Origin: Bacillus sp. X1(2014)
GTDB lineage: Bacteria > Bacillota > Bacilli > Bacillales_B > DSM-18226
Length of the DNA stretch: 49,203 nt
Assembly: GCF_007678255.1 (NCBI RefSeq)
Contig: NZ_VEED01000027.1
Location: 1-49,203 of the forward strand
Reading direction: 5' to 3'
Position numbers and translations under genes: made by a program. The notes below the pieces were generated by a model that did no database searches, was not told the origin of the DNA, and saw nothing but the letters and a program-made list of their open reading frames with translations. Positions 42,880 to 49,130 of this stretch are shown here, in pieces. The number at the start of each line of letters is the position of its first letter. The stretch's first letter is position 1.

Positions 42880-43561
42880 TTACATTCCTACTTCCTTCAG
42901 TAAATCTTCTAAAGTTTTCCCTTTGTATTTCTCTTCTCCTTTTAGAGCATTCTCCATCCAAGGATTTTGCATAAGGTAATTATTTACTACAAAATGCATA
43001 TATTTCTCATCGACAACACCGTCGTAGTTAATGTCCGCTTCGCGTTTATTGGTTTTCCAATATTTCTGAATGAACACCGCATCATTTACATCGATGACAT
43101 TATCTTTGTTTACACTCCACCAGGTAGATAGTTATAATCAATCGGTTTAGAACCAGCCACAAGTTGACCGTCCATATCTAGCCCTAAAGTGGTTGATTTC
43201 TTAAAGGTGAAGTGTCCTGGTACGTCAATTTGCAACGTAAACAGCTTGCCTGTAATTGGTACATTCGAAGTAAAATAGTACGGGAATGTACTTGATCCCA
43301 ATTTCGCATCGTATGTCTTTCCATCTGAATCCGTCACTTTGACTACAGTACCCGCCTTTACATAATCTAAATTTAAAGGTGCAGGATCCAAGCCACCAAA
43401 GAACATCAATCCTTCTGCTAGAACTCCGCCTCTTAGAACAGAATAGGTAGGTGTAATAAAGAAGTACGGTTGTACCCCAAATGTTGATACAGTTTTACCA
43501 TCCGTATTCGTATAGCTTACACCAAAGAATCGTCCATTTTTCACACCATACAATGTCATTG
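42880..43561 (-). pseudogene. 3' remnant of an exported S8-type protease with dockerin-like tail
   Basis: Two frames encode one protein end. 43561-43110 reads a beta-rich domain (LYGVKNGRFFGVSYTN, KAGTVVKVTDSDGKTYDAKL, VPGHFTFKKSTTLGLDMDG). After a frameshift at about 43115-43130 it continues VNKDNVIDVNDAVFIQKYW and ADINYDGVVDEKYMHFVVNN, two EF-hand-like dockerin loops, ending at 42880. I recall this arrangement at the C-terminus of Bacillaceae subtilisin-like (Vpr-type) exported proteases. The 5' part is missing: the gene stops where the group II intron begins. It is doubly inactivated. Confidence 0.7.
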
Positions 43562-43565
43562 GGCA

Positions 43566-44597
43566 GGTATACCTACCGTGACAGACCGTTTCATTCAACA
43601 AGCTTTTGCTCAAGTGTTAACACCACTATTTGACCCAACCTTTTCAGAGCATAGTTATGGATTCAGACCAAATAGGAGAGGACATGACGCAGTTCGAAAA
43701 GCGAAAGAATATATAAGTGAAGGTTACAGATGGGTTATAGATATGGACTTAGAAAAATTCTTTGACAAAGTGAATCATGATAAGTTAATGGGAATATTGG
43801 CTAACAGAATTCAAGACCGTATGGTCTTGAAACTAATTAGGAAATATCTACAAGCGGGTGTCATGATTCATGGTGTAACCTATGACTCTGAGGAAGGAAC
43901 GCCACAAGGAGGTCCACTAAGTCCCCTTCTTTCCAATATACTGTTGGATAAACTTGATAAAGAGTTGGAACGAAGGGGGCACAAGTTCGTTCGGTACGCT
44001 GATGATTGTAATATCTACATGAAATCAAAGAAAGCTGGCGAAAGGGTAATGAACTCTATTACAAACTTTATAGAAGTGAAATTAAAACTTAAAGTAAATA
44101 GAGAGAAAACTGCCGTTGACCACCCATGGAAACGTAAGTTTCTAGGTTTTAGTTTTACTTTCACCAAGAAACCGAAGGTTCGAATATCTAAGGAAAGTAT
44201 CAAGAGACAAAAGTCTAAGATACGCGAACTAACTTCACGTTCAAAACCTATCCCAATGGAAATAAGAATTGAGAAACTAAATCAATACCTCACGGGATGG
44301 TGTGGTTATTATGCCTTAGCGGATACACCAAGTAAGTTTAAAGAATTTGATAAGTGGATTAGAAGACGACTTCGTATGATTGAATGGAAACAATGGAAAA
44401 CACCCAAAACAAGAGTGAGAAAACTCAAGGGTTTGGGAGTACCTCCAAACATGGCTTACGAATGGGGAAATTCCAGAAAGAAATATTGGAGGATAGCTAG
44501 TAGTCCGATTCTGCACAAAACCCTCGACAACTCTTATTGGAGTAACCGAGGGCTTAAAAGTCTATATCAAAGATATGAATTTCTACGTCAAACTTAG
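43566..44597 (+). pseudogene. Group II intron reverse transcriptase/maturase, N-terminus missing
   Basis: About 343 codons. RT motifs: GIPTVTDRFIQQA, YGFRPNRRGHDAV, DMDLEKFFDKVNHDKLM, GTPQGGPLSPLLSNILLD and the catalytic FVRYADD. The maturase (GIIM/X) domain follows with LNQYLTGWCGYYALADTPSKF. It ends SLYQRYEFLRQT with no HNH endonuclease domain. The N-terminal RT0-RT1 region is missing, so no proper start exists; GTG at 43578 is only a frame opening. Inactive as it stands, though it could in principle act on related introns if expressed. Confidence 0.85.
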
Positions 44598-44599
44598 TT

Positions 44600-44671
44600 G
44601 AACCGCCGTATACCGAACGGTACGTACGGTGGTGTGAGAGGTCGGGGGTTAGTCACCCCCTCCTACTCGAT
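44600..44671 (+). ncRNA. Group II intron domains V and VI
   Basis: The stem GAACCGCCGTA...TACGGTGGTG (about 44600-44634) with a GAAC tetraloop is the catalytic domain V. It is followed by GGGGG-TTAGT-CACCCCC (44644-44660) as domain VI and the usual CTACTCGAT end. The layout matches bacterial group II introns. The bulged adenosine was not pinned down. Confidence 0.75.
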
Positions 44672-44719
44672 TTATACAAAGTGGCGGGATAGAAAAACTA
44701 AAGTTTGTGAACAAATGTA

Positions 44720-44805
44720 CTTAAACTATAGGGGGCATGAGTTAAAGAATGGGATCGCTGCGGCGGTCCTTTTCTTTATTGCACTAACGAGCAGTTTAGT
44801 TTAAG
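44720..44805. repeat. 86-bp element with 9-bp terminal inverted repeats
   Basis: CTTAAACTA (44720-44728) and TAGTTTAAG (44797-44805) are perfect inverted ends. Inside is GGATCGC-TGC-GGCGGTCC followed by TTTTCTTT (about 44753-44778), a plus-strand terminator-like hairpin. Read in reverse it resembles 45902-45960: CTTAAA-TAA, then CGTTAGT, then AAGGACC and a hairpin. Probably a small mobile or IS-derived remnant. An open frame here (44598-44804) is a chance read-through. Confidence 0.55.
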
Positions 44806-44865
44806 AAAGAATAGTCTATGGAGGTAGAGAATACCACCTATATTAAAACTTAGGATATTCTTACT

Positions 44866-44922
44866 AAAAAAAATGAATGATGGGGTACTATCAAGCGTTT
44901 TCTTGACAGTGTCCCCTCATTC
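44866..44922 (-). terminator. Long hairpin with U-run (minus)
   Basis: GAATGA-x-GGGG and TCAAG arms (44875-44895) pair with CTTGA, CCCC and TCATTC (44902-44922), and a run of nine Us follows on the minus strand. It sits 25 bases after the end of the CotB tail, so it probably terminates cotB. The long stem with internal loops could also be an IS-end relic. Confidence 0.65.
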
Positions 44923-44946
44923 AACTACTTTGCGAACCGCTAAAAC

Positions 44947-45229
44947 TTAATTTTGGTTGGTTTTAGAATAATTTCGTAAAAACTTTTCCATTAAAGATAA
45001 GAGATCGGATAGATTACTTTCAGCATCTTTAACAACTGTTTTTTGCGAAGTTACCTTTGTGTTACTTTTGATCCTATATGTTTTATTTTGACTGTTATCG
45101 TTTTTTTACACCTTTTTTGACGTGACTGTTGTTTTTCGGATTCGGTCATATTTGGTTAATTACTTGAATGGCTTCCAGCTATGTTACTAGCTTGGTTATC
45201 AGATTTTTCTTTTTCAGCCTTTTCAATTT
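44947..45229 (-). pseudogene. Frameshifted C-terminal tail of the CotB-like gene
   Basis: After the stop at 45230 coding-like sequence continues in shifted frames. VKIEKAEKEKSDNQASNIAG joins directly to the CotB frame, then MTESEKQQSRQKR, then TKVTSQKTVVKDAESNLSDL ending in a stop at 44947. Composition (Lys, Ser, Asn, Gln) suits a CotB tail. At least two frameshifts separate these pieces. No long serine-rich repeats like those of B. subtilis CotB are present. Confidence 0.5.
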
Positions 45230-45646
45230 TTACCCATAACTGATATTTTTAATGTGGAACATGGAAATGTGAACCATTTCCTGATTATTGATCAAAAGAA
45301 CGAAATCTTTATTTACCTCAATGATTACTCCCTCTAACTTCTCAGGACCGCCACGATTAAATTTTACCAATTTTAATTTCAATGACTCAAGCAGGTCTTG
45401 GAAATTAGCCGCCTTTTTAAATTCGAAATCGATAGGAACGTCAATGTCGAATTTCATCTCGCCCTTCATATTATCAGTAAAACTTTTAATATGTTTAGTG
45501 TTGTAGTAAACGACCCCATCATCTTCCGTGAGAAGGACCAGAAGATCGTCACTTGCATCCATTAACATCCCAATTTTGGATTCTGGTCCTCCTCTATCAA
45601 CCTTGATTACTTTACCTATAAAACATTTCATGATGTCTTTATCCAT
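45230..45646 (-). CDS. cotB: CotB-like spore coat protein, tail lost
   Basis: A 138-aa protein with two copies of the CotB repeat. The first has VDRGGPESKIGMLMDASDDL then VVYYNTKHIKS; the second has FNRGGPEKLEGVIIEVNKDF then ISMFHIKNIS. B. subtilis CotB has three such repeats and a long serine-rich tail phosphorylated by CotH. Here the open frame stops after the second repeat and the tail is frameshifted (44947-45229). SD AAAGGGGAG is 7 bases from the ATG. CotB sits about 32 kb from cotH/cotG rather than beside them. It may still assemble as an outer-coat protein. Confidence 0.85.
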   Translation of the reverse strand: MDKDIMKCFIGKVIKVDRGGPESKIGMLMDASDDLLVLLTEDDGVVYYNTKHIKSFTDNMKGEMKFDIDVPIDFEFKKAANFQDLLESLKLKLVKFNRGGPEKLEGVIIEVNKDFVLLINNQEMVHISMFHIKNISYG

Positions 45647-45688
45647 AAAATTTCTCCCCTTTAAATTAAGTTATTATATTTACACTGC

Positions 45689-45717
45689 ATTTATATGTAT
45701 CACGGGAGGATGTTGTC
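45689..45717 (-). promoter_or_regulatory. Candidate sigma-K promoter of the CotB-like gene
   Basis: gACa (45714-45717), a 16-base spacer and CATATAAAT (45689-45697) on the minus strand. The -10 core CATA fits but its 3' half deviates from CATAnnnTA. The resulting leader of about 35 bases contains the SD. Confidence 0.4.
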
Positions 45718-45774
45718 CTAATAAAAAGGCCTGTTTATTTATAAATCAAGAGAAAAATAGGCAATTAAAATGAT

Positions 45775-45897
45775 ATGATACAAGACAAAAATAGCTTTAA
45801 TTATCCTTGTAGTAGCCCACCACGCGGTCATGCATATGGTCCTGTGGGATGGTGGTATTTTCAGGAGGGGCATCCATATGTAAAGATTGTGAATTAA
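45775..45897 (+). CDS. Small aromatic/Gly/Pro-rich ORF (40 aa)
   Basis: Possible 40-aa peptide rich in Tyr, Trp, Gly, Pro and His (PPRGHAYGPVGWWYFQEGHP). Composition resembles small spore-coat or crust peptides, and it lies divergent to the CotB-like gene. No good SD precedes the ATG at 45775, so it may be a remnant of a longer coding sequence. Not recognised. Confidence 0.35.
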   Translation: MIQDKNSFNYPCSSPPRGHAYGPVGWWYFQEGHPYVKIVN

Positions 45898-45901
45898 ATC
45901 A

Positions 45902-45960
45902 CTTAAAGTAACGGGTGCGTTAGTTGAAGAAGATGTTCAAGGACCTAATTGGTCCTTTTT
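45902..45960 (+). repeat. Dispersed repeat related to 44720-44805, with terminator hairpin
   Basis: CTTAAAGTAACGGG-TGCGTTAGTTG (45902-45926), followed by AAGGACC-TAATT-GGTCCTTTTT (45939-45960). Compared with the reverse of 44720-44805, the blocks CTTAAA, CGTTAGT and AAGGACC occur in the same order and spacing. The hairpin with its T-run would act as a plus-strand terminator after the small ORF. Confidence 0.55.
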
Positions 45961-45962
45961 AA

Positions 45963-46141
45963 TTTTGATTAATAAAATATTGAATTTATGATAGGCTCGT
46001 TTTAAATCGTTGGACCTTATGGTTTAATCACTGGAATGAAACTAAACGATATAAGACAAAACTCGTCTACATGTGGGAGAATTTGAGAGGATTTTAACAA
46101 TAAAACGTCAACATATAGGTGTAAATTGGGGCTAAAAAAAT
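45963..46141. other. Intergenic gap, nothing recognised
   Basis: AT-rich DNA with no convincing open frame, RNA or paired repeat. It probably contains a boundary between host DNA and the integrated element, but no duplicated tRNA end was found here. Confidence 0.4.
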
Positions 46142-46170
46142 AAAAAAGCCGAGCATTAATCGCTCGACTT
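46142..46170 (-). terminator. Terminator of the small membrane-protein transcript
   Basis: On the minus strand AGTCGAGC/GCTCGGCTT forms a stem (46148-46154 with 46162-46170) followed by TTTTATTTTTTT. It lies about 70 bases beyond the stop at 46240; the stretch between holds only tiny frames, for example MKKDKAIKNKKEQM. Confidence 0.75.
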
Positions 46171-46239
46171 CTACATTTGTTCCTTTTTATTCTTTATTGC
46201 TTTATCTTTCTTCATTGTCCAATCCCTTCACGATCTCCA

Positions 46240-46476
46240 TTAATTCCTCAGCCCTAAAATTTTCCATATAGATTCCTCACCACATTCTTTTTGTCCATAC
46301 TGTTGGCACGGCATGTATCCTTCTCCAAGTTCGCCCCTCATAAAGTATCTGTCACGTTCAGGCTCGTTAAGTTCAATGAACTTGTATTCATTGTAAACTT
46401 CATACGAAAAACTACCAACCTTAAAAACTACGAAAAGTACAATTGCAGCAATAATTATCTTTTTCAACTTCTCCAC
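46240..46476 (-). CDS. Small membrane protein (78 aa), hypothetical
   Basis: Unrecognised. One membrane helix (about 7-23) follows a Lys-rich start. The hydrophilic outside part has two cysteines (PCQQYGQKEC) that could form a disulfide. The start is uncertain: a GTG at 46476 directly abuts GGGG, and a TTG three codons later is too close to GGTGGAG. It lies in the accessory region between coat remnants and the Rep-like gene. Confidence 0.5.
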   Translation of the reverse strand: MEKLKKIIIAAIVLFVVFKVGSFSYEVYNEYKFIELNEPERDRYFMRGELGEGYMPCQQYGQKECGEESIWKILGLRN

Positions 46477-46576
46477 CCCAAAATAGACAATCCTTTCAAT
46501 TACTATTTTATTGGATGCATGAAGATATTACCATATGAACTTACAATAAAAATCTGACATTAAGATGCTCGAACAT

Positions 46577-46852
46577 TTAGCAAATATAGAAAGAAACTAT
46601 TTCTTCTACATCTCTACCTTCTTCCCAATATTCTTTAACAGTTCTACTAAACCAATCCCAATCTAGTGGTTCAAATACTACCTTAACATTTTCATTTTCT
46701 TCTGCTCCTTCATGTTTGTAGTAATACTGTAGAAGTTCATCCCCCTTATAAAGTATCTTAGCAAGAGCTAACCAATTCCTTGATTTTTTAGCTTCTTCAA
46801 TTAGCTCACAGATTAGTTCATAGTAGTTGGCGCTTATTTCACGATTTGTCAT
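46577..46852 (-). CDS. Hypothetical acidic protein (91 aa)
   Basis: Unrecognised 91-aa cytoplasmic protein, mostly helical and acidic (ICELIEEAKKSRNWLALAKI, EYWEEGRDVEEIVSF). The ATG at 46852 has SD GGAGG 8 bases away; the TTG at 46867 lies upstream of that SD and is rejected. It lies about 90 bases downstream of the Rep-like gene on the same strand, so it could belong to the same element. Confidence 0.6.
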   Translation of the reverse strand: MTNREISANYYELICELIEEAKKSRNWLALAKILYKGDELLQYYYKHEGAEENENVKVVFEPLDWDWFSRTVKEYWEEGRDVEEIVSFYIC

Positions 46853-46940
46853 TAATATAACCTCCAAGAATAGTTTTCTTTCCCTTGGAGTCTTTTTATC
46901 TACTAATCGTCAATGTGTAAAGCAAATCTGAAAATATCTT

Positions 46941-47675
46941 TTAATTGGACAGCCAATCGTAAAATGGAACCTTGCCATCTTCATACTTTGGAAATTCAAT
47001 TTCTCCTCTTTTCAGCTTACTTCTGTAGAGAGTGTTTTCAAGGCAAGTTCTCAAATAAGCTGCAAGATTTTTAACAGTACTTGTAGCTTGTACTTCCTTC
47101 ACGGCTAATAAGCAGACTTGTTTACTAAGTCCTTTGTTCATGTATTCAAAAACTAAATTGTCAATTATTTCTTGGTTGTTACCTTCTTTGTTAACAAATT
47201 TATCGTTAAAGGTATTTTTAAAGGTATCTTTAAATGTATTTTTAAAAGCTATATTTTCCTTGACAGGTGGAGTGACAAATGGAATGACATTAGGGTGGAC
47301 ATCTGGCTGGACACTAGGTTGGACATCAGATTCGAATACCTCAACAATGTAGATATTTGCTGACTGTTGGTTGTTCTTCCTAATAGCAGCATTAATCGAC
47401 AGTACTTCTAACTTAGCCAAAAGCTTGAAGAATCTTTGAACGGTCTTATCGCTAACAACCATGTTGAACCTTACTTTGAACATGTCCAGGAACTTCAAAT
47501 AAGAGACTGAAAATACCCCTGAAGCATTTTCTGCCAAGTCAGCAACTAAATAAAGCATTCTAATTTGGTTGTCATTGAAACACCAACGATCTTTCGCTTC
47601 TTCGATAAATTTCTCTTTGTTGTATGTACCCTTGCTATACTGTTTCAAATGTTCAGTCTTTCCAGTTACCAACAT
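46941..47675 (-). CDS. Winged-helix Rep-like protein of an integrated element
   Basis: A 244-aa protein. The N-terminal 115 residues look like a winged-helix DNA-binding domain (NDNQIRMLYLVADLAE, VSDKTVQRFFKLLAKLEVLS). A low-complexity linker (about 117-160) has VQPSVQPDVHPNV and FKNTFKDTFKNTF repeats encoded by 12-bp DNA repeats. A helical C-terminal domain (about 165-240) contains YMNKGLSKQVCLLAVKEVQ. This recalls plasmid initiators whose origin lies inside the rep gene. SD AAGGGGGA is 6 bases from the ATG. Promoter, operator and antisense RNA lie upstream. Replication function is inferred from the architecture, not from recognised homology. Confidence 0.55.
   Translation of the reverse strand: MLVTGKTEHLKQYSKGTYNKEKFIEEAKDRWCFNDNQIRMLYLVADLAENASGVFSVSYLKFLDMFKVRFNMVVSDKTVQRFFKLLAKLEVLSINAAIRKNNQQSANIYIVEVFESDVQPSVQPDVHPNVIPFVTPPVKENIAFKNTFKDTFKNTFNDKFVNKEGNNQEIIDNLVFEYMNKGLSKQVCLLAVKEVQATSTVKNLAAYLRTCLENTLYRSKLKRGEIEFPKYEDGKVPFYDWLSN
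47208..47243. repeat. Three 12-bp direct repeats inside the Rep-like gene
   Basis: AAAGGTATTTTT, AAAGGTATCTTT and AAATGTATTTTT start at 47208, 47220 and 47232, head to tail. They encode the F-K-N-T / F-K-D-T / F-K-N-T linker. Iteron-like. Confidence 0.75.
47268..47331. repeat. Second set of 12-bp TGGA repeats inside the Rep-like gene
   Basis: Units starting TGGA occur at 47268, 47280, 47296, 47308 and 47320 (TGGAGTGACAAA, TGGAATGACATT, TGGACATCTGGC, TGGACACTAGGT, TGGACATCAGAT). Spacing is 12 bp except for a 4-bp insert before 47296. They encode the V-x-P repeats of the linker. Iteron-like, in the same gene as 47208-47243. Confidence 0.7.
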
Positions 47676-47687
47676 TTCCCTTCCCCC

Positions 47688-47716
47688 TTGTACTACAAGG
47701 AAAAGTATCGTATAAT
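47688..47716 (+). promoter_or_regulatory. Sigma-A promoter of the antisense RNA
   Basis: -35 TTGTAC (47688-47693), a 17-base spacer and -10 TATAAT (47711-47716) on the plus strand. No plus-strand gene follows, only a strong terminator 30-70 bases on. It overlaps the region just upstream of the rep SD. Confidence 0.7.
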
Positions 47717-47722
47717 AAAAGA

Positions 47723-47792
47723 AACGATTCCTTGTGAATTGGACTGAACCTTGTCCTAGAGTGGCCGCTCTATGATGGACAGGGTTTTTATT
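47723..47792 (+). ncRNA. Putative antisense (counter-transcribed) RNA to the rep leader
   Basis: A roughly 70-nt transcript is predicted from the promoter at 47688-47716 to an intrinsic terminator. Its hairpin has an outer stem ACCTTGTCC/GGACAGGGT (47748-47756 with 47777-47785) and an inner TAGAG/CTCTA, followed by a U-run at 47785-47789. It is wholly complementary to the leader of the minus-strand Rep-like mRNA if that starts near 47790. Small antisense RNAs of this form control Rep synthesis in many Gram-positive plasmids. Expression has not been shown. Confidence 0.6.
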
Positions 47793-47796
47793 TATG

Positions 47797-47828
47797 ATTA
47801 TATTTTATCACTTTAAAGCATTAAAGTG
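47797..47828 (-). promoter_or_regulatory. Promoter of the Rep-like gene with operator palindrome
   Basis: On the minus strand -10 TATAAT (47797-47802), a 17-base spacer and a weak -35 TTTAAT (47820-47825). A perfect inverted repeat, CACTTTAA-AGCA-TTAAAGTG (47809-47828), covers the -35 and spacer, as expected for a repressor or autorepressor site. The leader to the ATG at 47675 would be about 115 bases. Confidence 0.5.
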
Positions 47829-47859
47829 TATAAAAGTATTCCAATTTATGGAAATTAAT

Positions 47860-48801
47860 TTATATATCCAACTTGTCAATTGAACTGTATTTCTTCGCTT
47901 TTGCTTCCAAATCATTTCCCCATAAAGCTACATATTTCTTAGTAACAGAAAGATCACTGTGGCCCAAAAGTGCTGCCAATGAGAAAGCATCCATTCCAGC
48001 TAATATAGAACGTTTAGCGTAAGTATGTCTCAAGATATGTGGACTGAATTGCTTCTCGATTCTTACTTCCTCTTTATACTTTTCAAATCTTGTTTGGATG
48101 CTTCTAGGCTTCAAAGGTTTGTTGTCTCTATTAATGAACAAGTATTCATGAGATAAGTCACCTCGAAGCTTTAAGTAATTCTGAAGAATAGCTTGAACTT
48201 TCTTTGAAGGATAGACAACTCTTTCTTCAAGGTTTTTCGTATTTCTGATTATCAGCTTTTTCTCTCGAACGTCCTCAACTTTGATTCCTACTGTTTCTGC
48301 CAATCTAACCCCAGTATCAAGCATTACTAAAAAGATAGTTAGGTCCCTTTCTCCGATAAAGCTCCTTTGCTTTTTCATGAACTTTGTTAGTCGAACAATT
48401 TCATCATCTTCCAAAGTTTCAATAACCCTTTGACGATCTCTAAGCTACTCGATGTTTTTCATTGGATTTGGAGTAACAGCTCTAATTCTGTATAAGTAAT
48501 TGAAGAAAGCACTCAAAGCTCGAATTTTCGTATTGATGCTTACAATCTTAATCTTGTCTTTTAAATGAAGTATTAGCTGCTCAGTATCTTTCTTGTTAAG
48601 CTCAACAATTTCTTTATTAAATCCTATCTCGACTAATGAACTTTTTACAGCTTTCAATTCACCTTTGTAAAATTTGATAGTTGAAGGTCTTAAATTCTTC
48701 AGCTGACAATCTCTCTCGAACTTTGCGATTGCTTCTTCATCAGTTAGTTTCTTTCGAACAATTTGTAACTCTTCTTCAGTAAGCAGCCCTCGTCTTGCCA
48801 T
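47860..48801 (-). pseudogene. Tyrosine recombinase/integrase interrupted by one amber codon
   Basis: The N-terminal SAM-like domain (48801-48448, starting MARRGLLTEEELQ, SD AGGAGG) and the catalytic domain (48444-47860) are in one frame, separated only by TAG at 48445-48447 (K-N-I-E-stop-L-R-D-R-Q). Catalytic residues are otherwise intact: Arg in TGVRLAE, H-x-x-R in HILRHTYA, GHSDLSVTKKY with the second His and the nucleophile Tyr. Full length would be about 313 aa. It lies next to tRNA-Leu, the classic site for such integrases. A point mutation, suppression or a sequencing error could explain the stop. Confidence 0.85.
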
Positions 48802-48867
48802 ATTCTTCCTCCTAAGCATAAGATTTTACGCGTACGATTTAGCCTGTTCAAATCTTGTGCCGAATGC

Positions 48868-48900
48868 AAAAAAAAGACTCCCAACAGAATGTTGGAAGCC
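48868..48900 (-). terminator. Terminator of the tRNA cluster
   Basis: CTTCCAACA-TTC-TGTTGGGAG (48878-48899 region) followed on the minus strand by TCTTTTTTTT. It lies between tRNA-Leu and the integrase and ends the tRNA operon. Confidence 0.85.
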
Positions 48901-48921
48901 TTGATACATCAATGATTTTGA

Positions 48922-49003
48922 TACCGGTGGTCGGGGTCGAACCGACACTCCAGAAGGAACACGATTTTGAGTCGTGCGCGTCTGCCAATTCCGCCACACC
49001 GGC
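48922..49003 (-). tRNA. tRNA-Leu (anticodon CAA)
   Basis: A complete 82-nt cloverleaf on the minus strand. The acceptor stem GCCGGTG pairs with CACCGGT (G-U at the first pair), the anticodon loop is CTCAAAA with CAA, there is a long class II variable arm, and the T loop is GGTTCGACCCC. CCA is not encoded; the bases after the discriminator are TCA. It is the last tRNA of the cluster and adjoins the integrase. Confidence 0.95.
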
Positions 49004-49056
49004 ATAATAAAAAATTCCATAGATAAAACTATAAAATTTTAGTGAGAAATATTTAA

Positions 49057-49127
49057 CAGGGGCAGTAGGAATCGAACCCACACTGAAGGTTTTGGAGACC
49101 TTAGTTCTACCTTTAAACTATGCCCCT
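49057..49127 (-). tRNA. tRNA-Trp (anticodon CCA)
   Basis: A 71-nt cloverleaf. The acceptor AGGGGCA pairs with TGCCCCT, the anticodon loop CTCCAAA gives CCA, the T arm is GGGTTCGATTCC and the discriminator base is G, the tryptophan identity base. CCA is not encoded. Confidence 0.95.
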
Positions 49128-49130
49128 AAA

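Larger units (their letters stand above)
43566..44671 (+). mobile_element. 5'-truncated group II intron
   Basis: It contains the 3' two-thirds of an intron-encoded reverse transcriptase followed by a recognisable domain V/VI and an intron-like 3' end (CCTACTCGAT at 44662-44671). The left edge falls inside RT codons (G-I-P-T at 43566-43577), directly against the minus-strand protease remnant. Domains I-III and the RT N-terminus are absent. Loss of the 5' part is what incomplete reverse transcription during retrohoming would leave. The flanks do not read as one interrupted gene, so deletion or rearrangement is likely. Confidence 0.85.

Noticed and set aside
44598..44804. 68-codon plus-strand frame after the intron RT
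   Set aside because: It reads through intron domains V/VI and the 86-bp repeat, which explain the sequence better.
46172..46262. Tiny minus-strand frames (14 and 21 codons) after the small membrane protein
   Set aside because: Too short and without homology cues; one overlaps the preceding stop, which can happen by chance in AT-rich DNA.
47860..48819. Two separate integrase genes
   Set aside because: Both parts are in one frame separated only by TAG. Neither half alone is a full recombinase, and the downstream half has no SD-backed start.
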